Below the pieces are notes generated by a model. That model was not told the origin of the DNA. It ran no database searches and saw only the letters and a program-made list of their open reading frames with translations. 64,000 nucleotides of DNA from GCA-2733415 sp965178635 (GTDB taxonomy: Bacteria > Bacteroidota > Bacteroidia > Flavobacteriales > Flavobacteriaceae). A program made the position numbers and the translations under genes. Of the stretch, positions 9,522 to 18,183 are shown piece after piece (positions within the stretch are counted from its first letter, which is position 1; every line of letters starts with the position of its first letter). Where the stretch lies: assembly GCA_965178635.1 (NCBI GenBank), contig CBCXVT010000027.1, positions 1 through 64,000 of the forward strand, given 5' to 3'.

Positions 9522-12500
9522 ATGATACAAGCAGCACCATATAAACCCAAGTATAAAATTCGTATTGTAACAGCCGCAGCCTTATTTGATGGGCATGATG
9601 CAGCCATTAACATTATGCGTAGAATTATTCAAACCACAGGTGTTGAGGTAATTCATTTAGGGCATGATAGAAGTGTTGATGAAGTTGTAAATTGTGCTAT
9701 CCAAGAAGATGCAAATGCTATTGCAATTACATCGTATCAAGGTGGGCATAACGAGTACTTTAAATACATGCGCGACTTATTAGTTGAGCGAGGAGCTGGG
9801 CATATAAAAATCTTCGGAGGTGGAGGTGGAGTAATTTTACCATCAGAAATTAAAGACTTGATGGATTATGGTATCACACGTATTTATGCACCTGATGATG
9901 GTCGTGAAATGGGACTGCAAGGAATGATTAATGATTTGGTTGAGCAATCTGATTATGCCATTGGTGATAAATTAAATGGAGAAATTAACCAATTAGTTAA
10001 TAAAGAAATTGGTGCTATTGCACGTGTGATTTCTTCTGCTGAAAACTTCCCTGAAGTAGCAAAAGAGACTTTAGATACAATACACGAACAAAATAAAGAC
10101 TGTAAAACACCGGTTTTAGGAATTACTGGAACAGGTGGAGCAGGAAAATCATCTTTAGTAGATGAGTTAGTACGCCGTTTTTTAATCGACTTTCCTAAAA
10201 AAACAATTGGTTTAATTTCTGTTGATCCTTCAAAACGTAAAACAGGTGGAGCCTTATTAGGGGATCGAATTCGTATGAATGCGATTAATAACAAACGTGT
10301 GTACATGCGTTCATTGGCAACACGTCAATCTAACTTAGCCTTATCAAAGTACGTTAACGAAGCTGTTGAGGTATTGAAAGCAGCTAAGTTTGATTTGATT
10401 ATTTTAGAAACTTCTGGAATTGGACAATCTGATACAGAAATTATTGAACATTCTGATACGTCGTTATATGTGATGACTCCAGAGTTTGGAGCTGCAACAC
10501 AGTTAGAGAAAATCGACATGTTAGATTTCGCTGATTTAGTAGCTATTAACAAATTTGATAAACGTGGTGCTTTAGATGCATTGAGAGATGTGAAAAAGCA
10601 GTACATGCGTAACAATAATTTATGGGATGTTCATATGGATGACATGCCTGTATTTGGTACGATAGCTTCTCAGTTTAACGATCCAGGGATGAATTCGTTG
10701 TATAAATCTATCATGGATAAATTGGTAGAGAAATCAGGAGCAGATTTAAAATCGTCTTTTGAAATTACAAAACAGATGTCTGAAAAGATATTTGTAATTC
10801 CACCAAGCAGAGTGCGTTATTTATCTGAAATAGCTGAGAACAATAGAGGTTATGATGCCAAAGCGAAAACCCAGAAAGAAGTTGCTCAGAAATTATATGG
10901 AATCTATAAAACTATTGAAACAGTAGTTGAAGGGAAACTAACTTTAGATAAATCAGGAATTGATAGTGATTCTATTGCGACTGTTTCTGAGGAGAATAAA
11001 GACTTTTTACGTTTGTTAGTTGCACAATTTGATCGTGTGAAAATGGATTTAGATCCGTATAACTGGGAAGTAATTACTGGTTGGGATGAGAAAGTAAATA
11101 AGTACAAGCAACCAATTTACTCATTTAAAGTTCGTGATAAAGAAATAAAAATTGAAACACATAGTGAGTCGTTATCTCACACACAAATAGCAAAAGTGGC
11201 TTTACCAAAGTACACCGCTTGGGGAGATATTTTAGGGTGGTGTTTACAAGAAAATGTACCTGGAGAGTTCCCTTATGCATCTGGATTATATCCGTTTAAA
11301 CGTACAGGAGAAGATCCTTCACGTATGTTTGCTGGTGAAGGTGGTCCAGAACGTACTAACAAACGTTTCCACTATGTAAGCGCAGGAATGCCAGCAGCAC
11401 GTTTATCTACTGCTTTTGATTCTGTAACATTGTATGGTAATGACCCAGATGTGAGACCAGATATTTACGGTAAAATTGGAAATGCTGGAGTGTCAATCTG
11501 TTGTTTAGATGATGCTAAGAAATTGTATTCAGGGTTTGATTTAGCTGATCCGATGACATCAGTTTCTATGACGATTAATGGGCCAGCACCTATGTTGTTA
11601 GGATTCTTCATGAATGCAGCAATTGATCAGCAGTGTGAAAAATACATTAAAGAAAATGGTTTAGAAGCTGAGGTTACAGCCAAAATCAATAAAATATATA
11701 AAGCGAAAGGTATTGCTCGTCCAGAATACCAAGGCGATTTACCAGAAGGTAACAACGGATTAGGCCTGTTTTTATTAGGTGTTACTGGTGATATGGTGTT
11801 GCCAGCTGATGTGTATCAAAACATAAAGACCTATACTTTAAGTGCTGTTCGTGGAACAGTTCAAGCAGATATTTTAAAAGAAGACCAAGCGCAGAACACG
11901 TGTATTTTCTCTACTGAATTTGCACTGCGATTAATGGGAGATGTACAGGAGTATTTCATTGAAAAAAATGTGCGTAACTTTTATTCGGTTTCTATATCAG
12001 GATATCATATTGCAGAAGCAGGTGCAAACCCTGTAACGCAATTGGCATTGACTTTAGCAAACGGATTTACTTATGTAGAATACTACTTAAGTAGAGGAAT
12101 GGATATTAATAAATTCGGACCTAACTTATCATTTTTCTTCTCAAACGGTATTGATCCTGAATATGCAGTAATTGGTCGTGTGGCGCGTAAAATTTGGGCA
12201 AAAGCTTTAAAATATAAATATGGGGCCAATTCAAGAGCTCAAATGTTAAAGTACCATATCCAAACATCTGGACGTTCATTACACGCTCAAGAAATTGATT
12301 TTAATGATATTCGTACAACTTTACAAGCTTTGTACGCAATCTACGATAACTGTAATTCGTTACACACAAATGCGTATGATGAAGCAATTACTACGCCTAC
12401 GGAAGCATCTGTACGTCGTGCAATGGCAATTCAGTTAATTATTAATAAAGAGTTAGGGTTAACGAAAAATGAAAACCCAATTCAAGGATCATTCATTATT

Positions 12501-12944
12501 GAAGAACTTACGGATTTAGTAGAAGAAGCAGTTTTATTAGAATTTGATCGTATTACAGAACGAGGTGGTGTTTTAGGTGCAATGGAAACTATGTACCAAC
12601 GTTCTAAAATACAAGAGGAAAGTTTGTATTATGAAACATTAAAACATAACGGAGAATTTCCGATTATTGGTGTGAACACTTTCTTAAGTAAAGAAGGATC
12701 TCCAACAGTAACGCCAGATGAAGTTATCCGAGCAACTGAAGACGAAAAACAATATCAGATTGATATGTTAAGTGATTTGCATAATATGCATGACACCTCT
12801 GAAATGTTAAAAGATTTACAGAAAGCAGCAGTTAACAATGAAAATATCTTCGATAAATTAATGGATGTTTGTAAAGTAGCATCATTAGGAGCAATTACAG
12901 AATCATTATTTGAAGTTGGTGGGCAATACCGTCGTAATATGTAG
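9522..12944 (+). CDS. icmF: Fused isobutyryl-CoA mutase / G-protein chaperone (IcmF)
   Basis: IcmF interconverts isobutyryl-CoA and n-butyryl-CoA with adenosylcobalamin and carries its own GTPase chaperone. Domains in order: B12-binding (FDGHDAAINIM supplies the DxHxx(G/A) cobalt-binding His, then SYQGGH and FGGGGG), a MeaB-type GTPase with P-loop GTGGAGKSS and NKFD, and the mutase barrel. By eye, a Phe in YPFKR and a Gln in QAQNT sit where methylmalonyl-CoA mutases have Tyr and Arg, which favours isobutyryl- over methylmalonyl-CoA. The ATG at 9522 is preferred over a TTG at 9465, because the first 19 residues of the longer form are unlike the family; the product is 1140 aa. A strong terminator follows. 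Confidence 0.93.
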   Translation: MIQAAPYKPKYKIRIVTAAALFDGHDAAINIMRRIIQTTGVEVIHLGHDRSVDEVVNCAIQEDANAIAITSYQGGHNEYFKYMRDLLVERGAGHIKIFGGGGGVILPSEIKDLMDYGITRIYAPDDGREMGLQGMINDLVEQSDYAIGDKLNGEINQLVNKEIGAIARVISSAENFPEVAKETLDTIHEQNKDCKTPVLGITGTGGAGKSSLVDELVRRFLIDFPKKTIGLISVDPSKRKTGGALLGDRIRMNAINNKRVYMRSLATRQSNLALSKYVNEAVEVLKAAKFDLIILETSGIGQSDTEIIEHSDTSLYVMTPEFGAATQLEKIDMLDFADLVAINKFDKRGALDALRDVKKQYMRNNNLWDVHMDDMPVFGTIASQFNDPGMNSLYKSIMDKLVEKSGADLKSSFEITKQMSEKIFVIPPSRVRYLSEIAENNRGYDAKAKTQKEVAQKLYGIYKTIETVVEGKLTLDKSGIDSDSIATVSEENKDFLRLLVAQFDRVKMDLDPYNWEVITGWDEKVNKYKQPIYSFKVRDKEIKIETHSESLSHTQIAKVALPKYTAWGDILGWCLQENVPGEFPYASGLYPFKRTGEDPSRMFAGEGGPERTNKRFHYVSAGMPAARLSTAFDSVTLYGNDPDVRPDIYGKIGNAGVSICCLDDAKKLYSGFDLADPMTSVSMTINGPAPMLLGFFMNAAIDQQCEKYIKENGLEAEVTAKINKIYKAKGIARPEYQGDLPEGNNGLGLFLLGVTGDMVLPADVYQNIKTYTLSAVRGTVQADILKEDQAQNTCIFSTEFALRLMGDVQEYFIEKNVRNFYSVSISGYHIAEAGANPVTQLALTLANGFTYVEYYLSRGMDINKFGPNLSFFFSNGIDPEYAVIGRVARKIWAKALKYKYGANSRAQMLKYHIQTSGRSLHAQEIDFNDIRTTLQALYAIYDNCNSLHTNAYDEAITTPTEASVRRAMAIQLIINKELGLTKNENPIQGSFIIEELTDLVEEAVLLEFDRITERGGVLGAMETMYQRSKIQEESLYYETLKHNGEFPIIGVNTFLSKEGSPTVTPDEVIRATEDEKQYQIDMLSDLHNMHDTSEMLKDLQKAAVNNENIFDKLMDVCKVASLGAITESLFEVGGQYRRNM

Positions 12945-12969
12945 ACGAATCTGTCATTAAGATAATTTT

Positions 12970-13006
12970 AAACCCAGACTAAATTTTAGTCTGGGTTTCT
13001 TTTTTT
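12970..13006 (+). terminator. Intrinsic terminator after icmF
   Basis: An 11-bp perfect stem (12970-12980 with 12988-12998, AT-rich 7-nt loop) is followed by a run of seven T residues. Confidence 0.9.
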
Positions 13007-13056
13007 GTGACAAGAAATAAATAGTGTAATTTAGACGTTCATCAACTTATTAATTA

Positions 13057-14211
13057 ATGGTTTCAGCAATAGGATATTATGTTACGGCAATTGTATGTAC
13101 AATTACTGCATTTGTAATACATCGTATTTATTATAAAGAAAAGAAACGTCATGCTACTGCAATTTCTTTAAAAGGGATCAAATGGTTTGGATTAGCTATT
13201 TTCTCTTGGGGTTTAGGCGCTTTAATAAATATCATTTTGATTTCGATAGTTCAGTTAGAGCCTAATCATAAATTAATAGTCAGTTTTGGTGTATTATTCT
13301 CCTTATTAAATTCGCTATTTATTTTGATGTCACTACCTGCAATAGAACACTCTGGTAAACGAAACTTGGTGATTCAAATCATTGAACGATTTTCTGAAAA
13401 GGAAGTTTTTGTCATTTTTACAGCGATACTTCTGATGTTAGGGTCAGTGTTTTTAGTATCGTTTTATAATAATAATCTTGATGCATCTAGCAACAGTGTT
13501 ATCTGGTTGATTGATATTCCCATATCATTAGTTGTTGCATTTTCATTATTAAATGAATTAAATAAAGCGTTTAGAAACAGAGGAATGAAGTTCATGTATT
13601 TGCCAACGGTTGCTTTATTTCTATTAATTGTGATAGCGGTTTTACATAGAATAGTGCCAGACAATCAAGCTGAAAAATTAATGAACCTTACTAATTGGAA
13701 TTTCATAGGGGTATTGACCGCCTTGTCGTTTAAATTCTTATTTGTGTTGTTGTTTACAATATTATTATACAGTTGGAAATTGTTAGCAGAAAATGAAGTG
13801 CAACAAACAGAATTTACAAAAATGCAAGAAACAACTGCTCAGTTAATAAAAAATAAAGATGTTTTAGAGTTGGCTAATGAAAGTCATTTGGATACAATAA
13901 AGCATTTAAAAGAAGAACTAATTCTAAGAAAGAAGAAGTATAAAAAGCTTAAAAAATCATCCAAAGTTGTTTTGTCTGACAGACAAAAAGAAGTCTTAGC
14001 TAACTTAGGAGTTTGTGGAGAAGATATGTCATATACAGAAATGGCAGATGCCATGCATATAGGTGTAGATGGTTTTCAAGCGCATATTTATCAAATAAAA
14101 AAGCTGTTAAATATATCAGGTTCTGATGGTAAAGAGCAGTTGATTGCTTATGCTATAGAAAAAGATTTGTTGTCGTATGCAACTATAAACCTCAATAAAG
14201 ACAATACTTAA
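13057..14211 (+). CDS. Membrane-tethered LuxR-like transcription regulator (7 TM, coiled coil, HTH)
   Basis: The 384-aa product has about seven hydrophobic segments (approximately 2-26, 40-66, 73-97, 117-139, 147-168, 178-200, 214-243), then a charged coiled coil (244-300, rich in E and K, ending LRKKKYKKLKK), then a C-terminal LuxR/NarL-like helix-turn-helix (LSDRQKEVLANLG, YTEMADAMHI, FQAHIYQIKKLL). It has neither a receiver domain nor a kinase domain, so it looks like a one-component sensor whose membrane part detects the signal. It lies just downstream of icmF, but a strong terminator separates them. Target genes and signal are unknown. An inverted repeat (14206-14225) overlaps the stop codon but lacks a T-run. 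Confidence 0.7.
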   Translation: MVSAIGYYVTAIVCTITAFVIHRIYYKEKKRHATAISLKGIKWFGLAIFSWGLGALINIILISIVQLEPNHKLIVSFGVLFSLLNSLFILMSLPAIEHSGKRNLVIQIIERFSEKEVFVIFTAILLMLGSVFLVSFYNNNLDASSNSVIWLIDIPISLVVAFSLLNELNKAFRNRGMKFMYLPTVALFLLIVIAVLHRIVPDNQAEKLMNLTNWNFIGVLTALSFKFLFVLLFTILLYSWKLLAENEVQQTEFTKMQETTAQLIKNKDVLELANESHLDTIKHLKEELILRKKKYKKLKKSSKVVLSDRQKEVLANLGVCGEDMSYTEMADAMHIGVDGFQAHIYQIKKLLNISGSDGKEQLIAYAIEKDLLSYATINLNKDNT

Positions 14212-14312
14212 GCAGTTGCTTAAGTAGTTATATGTTTAAGTTTCATTACTGCGTAAGCTTTTGATTTTCTGCTCTTGTTCGCAACTTAGCAGAAATCAAA
14301 ATCAAAAAACGA

Positions 14313-15866
14313 ATGAAACAATTAGTTCTTTACCTAGTCACTTTATTTTTACCTTTTTTTTCTCAAGCACAAGAAAACCAAATTAATCTTGATGAAAAAA
14401 TCAATCAACTGTTTGCAAATGCAACAGGATGGTTTCCAGCAGCGATGTTTGCGAAAATTCCTATTACAGAAAATGTTGGAGTGCCGTGGGTATTGATTGT
14501 ATTAATATTAGGTGCTGGGTATTTTACAATATATTTTAAACTCATCAATTTCAGTGGTTTTTTTACAGCCATAAATGTAGTGCGAGGGAAATATGATGAT
14601 ATAGATACACATGAACCTCAAGAAGATATTTTACAAACAATTAAAGTAGAAGGCGAAGGAGAGGTATCTCATTTTCAGGCATTAACTGCTGCGTTATCTG
14701 CAACTGTAGGTTTAGGAAACATAGCTGGTGTAGCTATTGCATTGTCAATCGGTGGGGCAGGAGCAACATTTTGGATGATTTTAATAGGCTTTTTAGGAAT
14801 GGCCTCAAAGTTTGTAGAATGTACTTTAGGGGTTAAATACAGAGAAATAGCAACAGATGGTACAGTATTCGGTGGGCCAATGTATTACCTTAAAAAAGGA
14901 TTAAATGAATTAGGTTTTCAAAAGGCAGGAAAGTTTTTAGCGATTATTTTTGCAATTATGTGTGTTGGTGGTTCTTTTGGTGGAGGAAACATGTTTCAAG
15001 TAAATCAAGCATTTAAACTGTTTGAATATGTCACAGGTGGAGAGCAAAGTTTTATATATGGTAAGGGGTGGTTGTTCGGATTAATTATGGCGACTTTAGT
15101 TGGTATTGTTATTATTGGAGGAATCAAAAAAATAGCAAAAGTTACAGATAAGATTGTACCAGTTATGGTTGGTGTTTATGTGTTGGCTGTTATTACTATT
15201 TTAGTAATGAACTTTTCAGAAATACCAAGTGCTATTCAGGCAATTATAGACGGCGCATTTAGCCCCGTAGGCGTTGTGGGTGGCTTTGTTGGTGTATTAG
15301 TTCAAGGGTTTCAACGTGCAGCATTTTCAAATGAAGCCGGAATTGGATCATCATCAATTGCACATTCAGCGGTAAAAACAAAATATGCAGCAAGTGAGGG
15401 TTTAGTGGCTTTATTAGAACCATTTATTGATACGGTTGTTGTTTGTACTATGACGGCTTTAGTATTGATAATTACTGGGCAGATAACTACTGGTATGGCA
15501 ATATCAGATGAGCAAGGTGCTATATTAACAGCGCAAGCGTTAGGGAGTGGAATTTCATGGTTCCCATATGTATTAGCAATTGCGGTAATTATGTTTGCAT
15601 TTTCATCAATGATATCTTGGTCATATTATGGTTATCAAGCATGGTCTTATTTATTTGGAAGAAGTAAACGTACAGGAAATGTTTACAAAGTTATCTTTTG
15701 TGTGTTTACGGTTATTGGTGCAGCAGCAAGTTTAGGAGCGGTTATTAGTTTTTCTGATGCCCTAGTGTTTGCAATGATGGTGCCTAATATGATTGGGTTA
15801 GTATTGTTAGCACCTAAGGTAAAAGCAGAACTGAAACGGTATAAATCAGCTATAGCTCAAAAATAA
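14313..15866 (+). CDS. Alanine/glycine:cation symporter family protein
   Basis: This 517-aa inner-membrane carrier belongs to the AGCS family, which imports alanine or glycine with Na+ or H+. Recognisable segments include ALSATVGLGNIAGVAIAL (the conserved family signature), GGPMYYLKKGL, and FSNEAGIGSSSIAHSA. An N-terminal stretch (MKQLVLYLVTLFLPFFSQAQ) resembles a signal peptide, followed by a short periplasmic segment before the transport core, as is common for flavobacterial members. It is flanked by its own intergenic spaces and is probably transcribed alone. Substrate preference cannot be decided here. Confidence 0.92.
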   Translation: MKQLVLYLVTLFLPFFSQAQENQINLDEKINQLFANATGWFPAAMFAKIPITENVGVPWVLIVLILGAGYFTIYFKLINFSGFFTAINVVRGKYDDIDTHEPQEDILQTIKVEGEGEVSHFQALTAALSATVGLGNIAGVAIALSIGGAGATFWMILIGFLGMASKFVECTLGVKYREIATDGTVFGGPMYYLKKGLNELGFQKAGKFLAIIFAIMCVGGSFGGGNMFQVNQAFKLFEYVTGGEQSFIYGKGWLFGLIMATLVGIVIIGGIKKIAKVTDKIVPVMVGVYVLAVITILVMNFSEIPSAIQAIIDGAFSPVGVVGGFVGVLVQGFQRAAFSNEAGIGSSSIAHSAVKTKYAASEGLVALLEPFIDTVVVCTMTALVLIITGQITTGMAISDEQGAILTAQALGSGISWFPYVLAIAVIMFAFSSMISWSYYGYQAWSYLFGRSKRTGNVYKVIFCVFTVIGAAASLGAVISFSDALVFAMMVPNMIGLVLLAPKVKAELKRYKSAIAQK

Positions 15867-15943
15867 TTTTCGTAAATTTATACTACAGAAATGCATCTTT
15901 TTTAGAAGTTTTTCGTCTACTATATGAACTTAAAAATGAGATT

Positions 15944-16048
15944 ATGAAAACAGATAAAAATTGTAGTTGTAATTGTGACAATTGTCAAAATGGACAATGC
16001 CAAAATTGCACATGTGAAAGTTGTACCTGTTCAGGGTGTAATTGTTAA
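15944..16048 (+). CDS. Tiny cysteine-rich, metallothionein-like peptide (34 aa)
   Basis: The ORF starts with ATG at 15944 and ends with TAA at 16046-16048. Eleven of its 34 residues are Cys, at positions 7, 9, 11, 14, 19, 22, 24, 27, 29, 32 and 34, giving repeated CxC and CxxC pairs; the rest is mainly N, Q, T, S and charged residues with no hydrophobic core. That composition is what metallothioneins use to wrap soft metals such as Zn, Cd or Cu(I). It has no signal peptide. It is followed within four bases by a terminator hairpin and then, at 16097, by a SigZ-type sigma factor whose tail also ends in Cys motifs. Known metallothionein families were not matched; the metal-binding role is inference from composition. 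Confidence 0.7.
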   Translation: MKTDKNCSCNCDNCQNGQCQNCTCESCTCSGCNC

Positions 16049-16051
16049 ATA

Positions 16052-16076
16052 ATATTCCCGCGTAATGCGGGAATAT
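16052..16076 (+). terminator. Hairpin between the Cys-rich peptide gene and sigZ
   Basis: A 10-bp perfect, GC-cored stem (16052-16061 with 16067-16076, 5-nt loop) lies directly after the TAA of the Cys-rich gene. A short T-run (TTTT at 16079-16082) follows. It could end most transcripts and let a minority read into sigZ. Confidence 0.65.
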
Positions 16077-16096
16077 AGTTTTAAATAAAAGTAGTT

Positions 16097-16639
16097 ATGA
16101 CCAGCACTCAGATTTGGACAACATACCAAACAGATATATTCCGTTTCATTTTTAGTAAAGTTAAAAATGAACACACTGCTAATGACTTAACTCAAGAAAC
16201 ATTTATTAAAGCTCACACTAAATTAAACAAGCTGAACGATGATACTAAAGTGAAGTCGTGGTTGTTTACAATTGCTCGAAATACCACATTAGATTACTTT
16301 AGGGAAAATTCAAAAACGGTAGATTTAAAAGAGTTTGATATTGTTGATGAGTTTTTAGAGGACGACAGTCATTCTGCTAAGGATTGTTTACCCGGAATAA
16401 TTAAAAATTTACCAAAAAAATATAGAGATCCGTTATTTTTATCAGATATAAAAGGAGTCAAACAGGCACAAATAGCTGAACAATTGCAGTTACCTTTAGC
16501 AACTCTAAAATCTCAAATTCAACGCGCAAGGAAATTAATAACTCAGAGTTATATGGATTGTTGCGACTATACTTTAAATGACAAAGGGTTTTTAGTTGGA
16601 GAAACTAAAGACAAAGATAATTGCAAAGTTTGTGGTTAG
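16097..16639 (+). CDS. sigZ: ECF RNA polymerase sigma factor, SigZ type, with cysteine-containing tail
   Basis: The 180-aa protein has sigma region 2 (HTANDLTQETFIKAHTKL, VKSWLFTIARNTTLDYFRE) and region 4 (LPKKYRDPLFLSDIKGVKQAQIAEQL, then LPLATLKSQIQRARKLI), the layout of ECF sigma factors. The C-terminus adds a tail of about 25 residues containing DCC and ending in a CxxC motif (NCKVCG), a feature of the SigZ group. No anti-sigma factor gene lies next to it, so control may come from this tail or from elsewhere. The gene upstream encodes an 11-Cys mini-protein, which suggests a metal or redox link (inference). Confidence 0.88.
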   Translation: MTSTQIWTTYQTDIFRFIFSKVKNEHTANDLTQETFIKAHTKLNKLNDDTKVKSWLFTIARNTTLDYFRENSKTVDLKEFDIVDEFLEDDSHSAKDCLPGIIKNLPKKYRDPLFLSDIKGVKQAQIAEQLQLPLATLKSQIQRARKLITQSYMDCCDYTLNDKGFLVGETKDKDNCKVCG

Positions 16640-16647
16640 TTGAAATA

Positions 16648-16681
16648 TTAAAAGCCAATACAGAAATGTATTGGCTTTTAA
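16648..16681. terminator. Bidirectional terminator between sigZ and the MFS gene
   Basis: A 14-bp perfect stem (16648-16661 with 16668-16681, 6-nt loop) has A-rich and T-rich ends, so it works in both directions between two convergent genes. Confidence 0.88.
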
Positions 16682-16687
16682 TATAAA

Positions 16688-17896
16688 TTATCTTATAAGC
16701 TTCGGTTTCAATTGTTGTCTTAACATAAATAGTAAAAGCATACAAACACCGGCTAAAGCAGTTACAACATACCAAGTGTAGTCATACCCAAATTTTTCTA
16801 TTAAGTGCATACCTCCATTATGGCTAAAAATATGCGCTACAGAAAATGAAATACTGTACAATGCCATATATTCTCCTTTGTTTCCTCGTTTAGATCTGTC
16901 CATTGCAAAAGCGTTTGAGAATGGAAAAGCAATCATTTCACCAACAGTCACTAACAGCATACTGATAATTAAAATTCCAACCCAAGACGTACTATTTAAT
17001 ACTAAAAAACTTAATCCCGTTAAAACAGCACCAATGAACATGAGTCCTGATTTTGTACGCTTACTGTTTTCTAACCACTTTACTAATGGCATTTCTAATA
17101 GGAAAATAATAAAGCCGTTCATACCCATAATCATACCAATTTCCAACTCACTTAAATGGTGAGCGTCTTTGTAGTATAAAGGAATTGTTGAGAAGAATTG
17201 TAAAAATACAATTCCGAATAAAGACATCGCCACTAGAAATATCCAAAAAGTTTTGTCAGTATAAGCTGATTTTGGATTCTCAACTACATCTTCATCAATA
17301 GTTTTTGCAGTTTTAGGATTCAATACATTTAATAAAAGTACAGATGCTAAAATACATGTGATACCATCTACCCAGAATAAACCACCATAACTTAAATACG
17401 TAATAATTAATCCCCCAACTGCTGGTCCTGCAGAAAAACCTAAATTAATAGCTAAACGAATAAGTGTTACAGAACGTGTTTTGTTTTCTGGTTTGCTGTA
17501 TGCGCTTAAAGCAACAAACATGGCTGGTCGGAATATATCCGCGACTAACATAACCAAGAAAATCCCAACACAGAAGCTGTAAAAAGTTGTTAGATATTGT
17601 AGTCCAATAAATAAAAACCCAGTTGCTAATAAACTAAAGAGCATTACTTTATAGTAACCTATTTTGTCGGTTAATTTACCTCCTAACCATGAACCAATTA
17701 CAGAACCCAGTCCAAATGCCGACATAATCCACCCAACATTACTTAGTGAAAAATCTAGGCTTTCTGTAAGATATAATGATAGGAACGGAATAACCATTGT
17801 TCCAGCTCGATTGATTAAAGTAATAAGTGCAAGCCACCAAACTTCTTTGGAGAGGCCTTTAAAAGAATCGATATAATTAAAATATATTTTTTTCAT
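16688..17896 (-). CDS. MFS transporter (probable drug or metabolite exporter)
   Basis: The 402-aa protein has about twelve hydrophobic segments and the MFS loop 2-3 motif (GSWLGGKLTDKIGYYKVM), plus a second-half copy region around residues 210-390. Length and layout fit the MdtG/YfcJ-like exporters (DHA1 type), but the substrate cannot be inferred. Its start is 74 bases downstream of a hairpin-terminator that ends a candidate structured RNA transcribed on the same strand, so expression might depend on readthrough of that terminator. The convergent sigZ gene shares its terminator. Confidence 0.88.
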   Translation of the reverse strand: MKKIYFNYIDSFKGLSKEVWWLALITLINRAGTMVIPFLSLYLTESLDFSLSNVGWIMSAFGLGSVIGSWLGGKLTDKIGYYKVMLFSLLATGFLFIGLQYLTTFYSFCVGIFLVMLVADIFRPAMFVALSAYSKPENKTRSVTLIRLAINLGFSAGPAVGGLIITYLSYGGLFWVDGITCILASVLLLNVLNPKTAKTIDEDVVENPKSAYTDKTFWIFLVAMSLFGIVFLQFFSTIPLYYKDAHHLSELEIGMIMGMNGFIIFLLEMPLVKWLENSKRTKSGLMFIGAVLTGLSFLVLNSTSWVGILIISMLLVTVGEMIAFPFSNAFAMDRSKRGNKGEYMALYSISFSVAHIFSHNGGMHLIEKFGYDYTWYVVTALAGVCMLLLFMLRQQLKPKLIR

Positions 17897-17967
17897 AGTG
17901 ATGTATTTTATTGCCGATGAGTCGACATGAGTTAGTTTGTGTAGTTTTTTTTGGAATATGTTGTAAA

Positions 17968-18122
17968 GATAAAACGCCCAACTGAAGAGTTGGGCGTTTA
18001 TATATTGTATTAATTTATACCGTTATTGGCATAACAAATAAATACGTAATCCCGAACCTCTCTTTTGAGAAGACCAACAGACCCTTTTATTTATTTGTTT
18101 ATAAATCATAGTTGTAGTAATT
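17968..18122 (-). ncRNA. Candidate structured RNA or attenuator leader upstream of the MFS gene
   Basis: The minus strand has an exact TAnnTTTG promoter box (18136-18129), then about 150 bases ending in an intrinsic terminator, with no ORF. A 12-bp stem (18088-18099 with 18033-18044) closes a two-sided internal loop and a small hairpin (18067-18072 with 18057-18062, AAAA loop on the minus strand). That hairpin needs one G-U pair on the minus strand but would be a C-A mismatch on the plus strand, which favours minus-strand transcription. It could be a free small RNA or a riboswitch-like leader for the MFS gene. I do not recognise it as a known family; 6S RNA and Flavo-1 are the two worth testing. 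Confidence 0.5.
17972..17999 (-). terminator. Intrinsic terminator ending the candidate RNA
   Basis: A 12-bp perfect stem with GC-rich centre (17972-17983 with 17988-17999, 4-nt loop) ends on the minus strand in GTTTTATC. It lies 74 bases upstream of the MFS start codon. Confidence 0.8.
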
Positions 18123-18128
18123 GAATTA

Positions 18129-18136
18129 CAAAGCTA
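18129..18136 (-). promoter_or_regulatory. Bacteroidota -7 box for the candidate RNA/MFS leader
   Basis: The minus strand reads TAGCTTTG, an exact TAnnTTTG match, placing the transcription start near 18122. No clear -33 element was found. Confidence 0.45.
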
Positions 18137-18158
18137 TATATTTTTAAGTATAAAAATG

Positions 18159-18166
18159 TATTTTTG
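18159..18166 (+). promoter_or_regulatory. Bacteroidota -7 box for the DUF1684 gene
   Basis: The sequence TATTTTTG is an exact TAnnTTTG match 17 bases before the start codon at 18184, implying a very short leader. Confidence 0.45.
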
Positions 18167-18183
18167 GTATAAATATTTTCTCC

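Noticed and set aside
14206..14225. 8-bp inverted repeat over the stop codon of the 7-TM regulator
   Set aside because: No T-run follows and the stem is short and AT-rich; not strong enough to be called a terminator.
18033..18099. Similarity of part of the candidate RNA (CTGTTGGT) to the 5' end of 4.5S SRP RNA
   Set aside because: The conserved apical SRP motif (GGAAGNAGC-like) is missing, so the shared 8 bases are probably chance.
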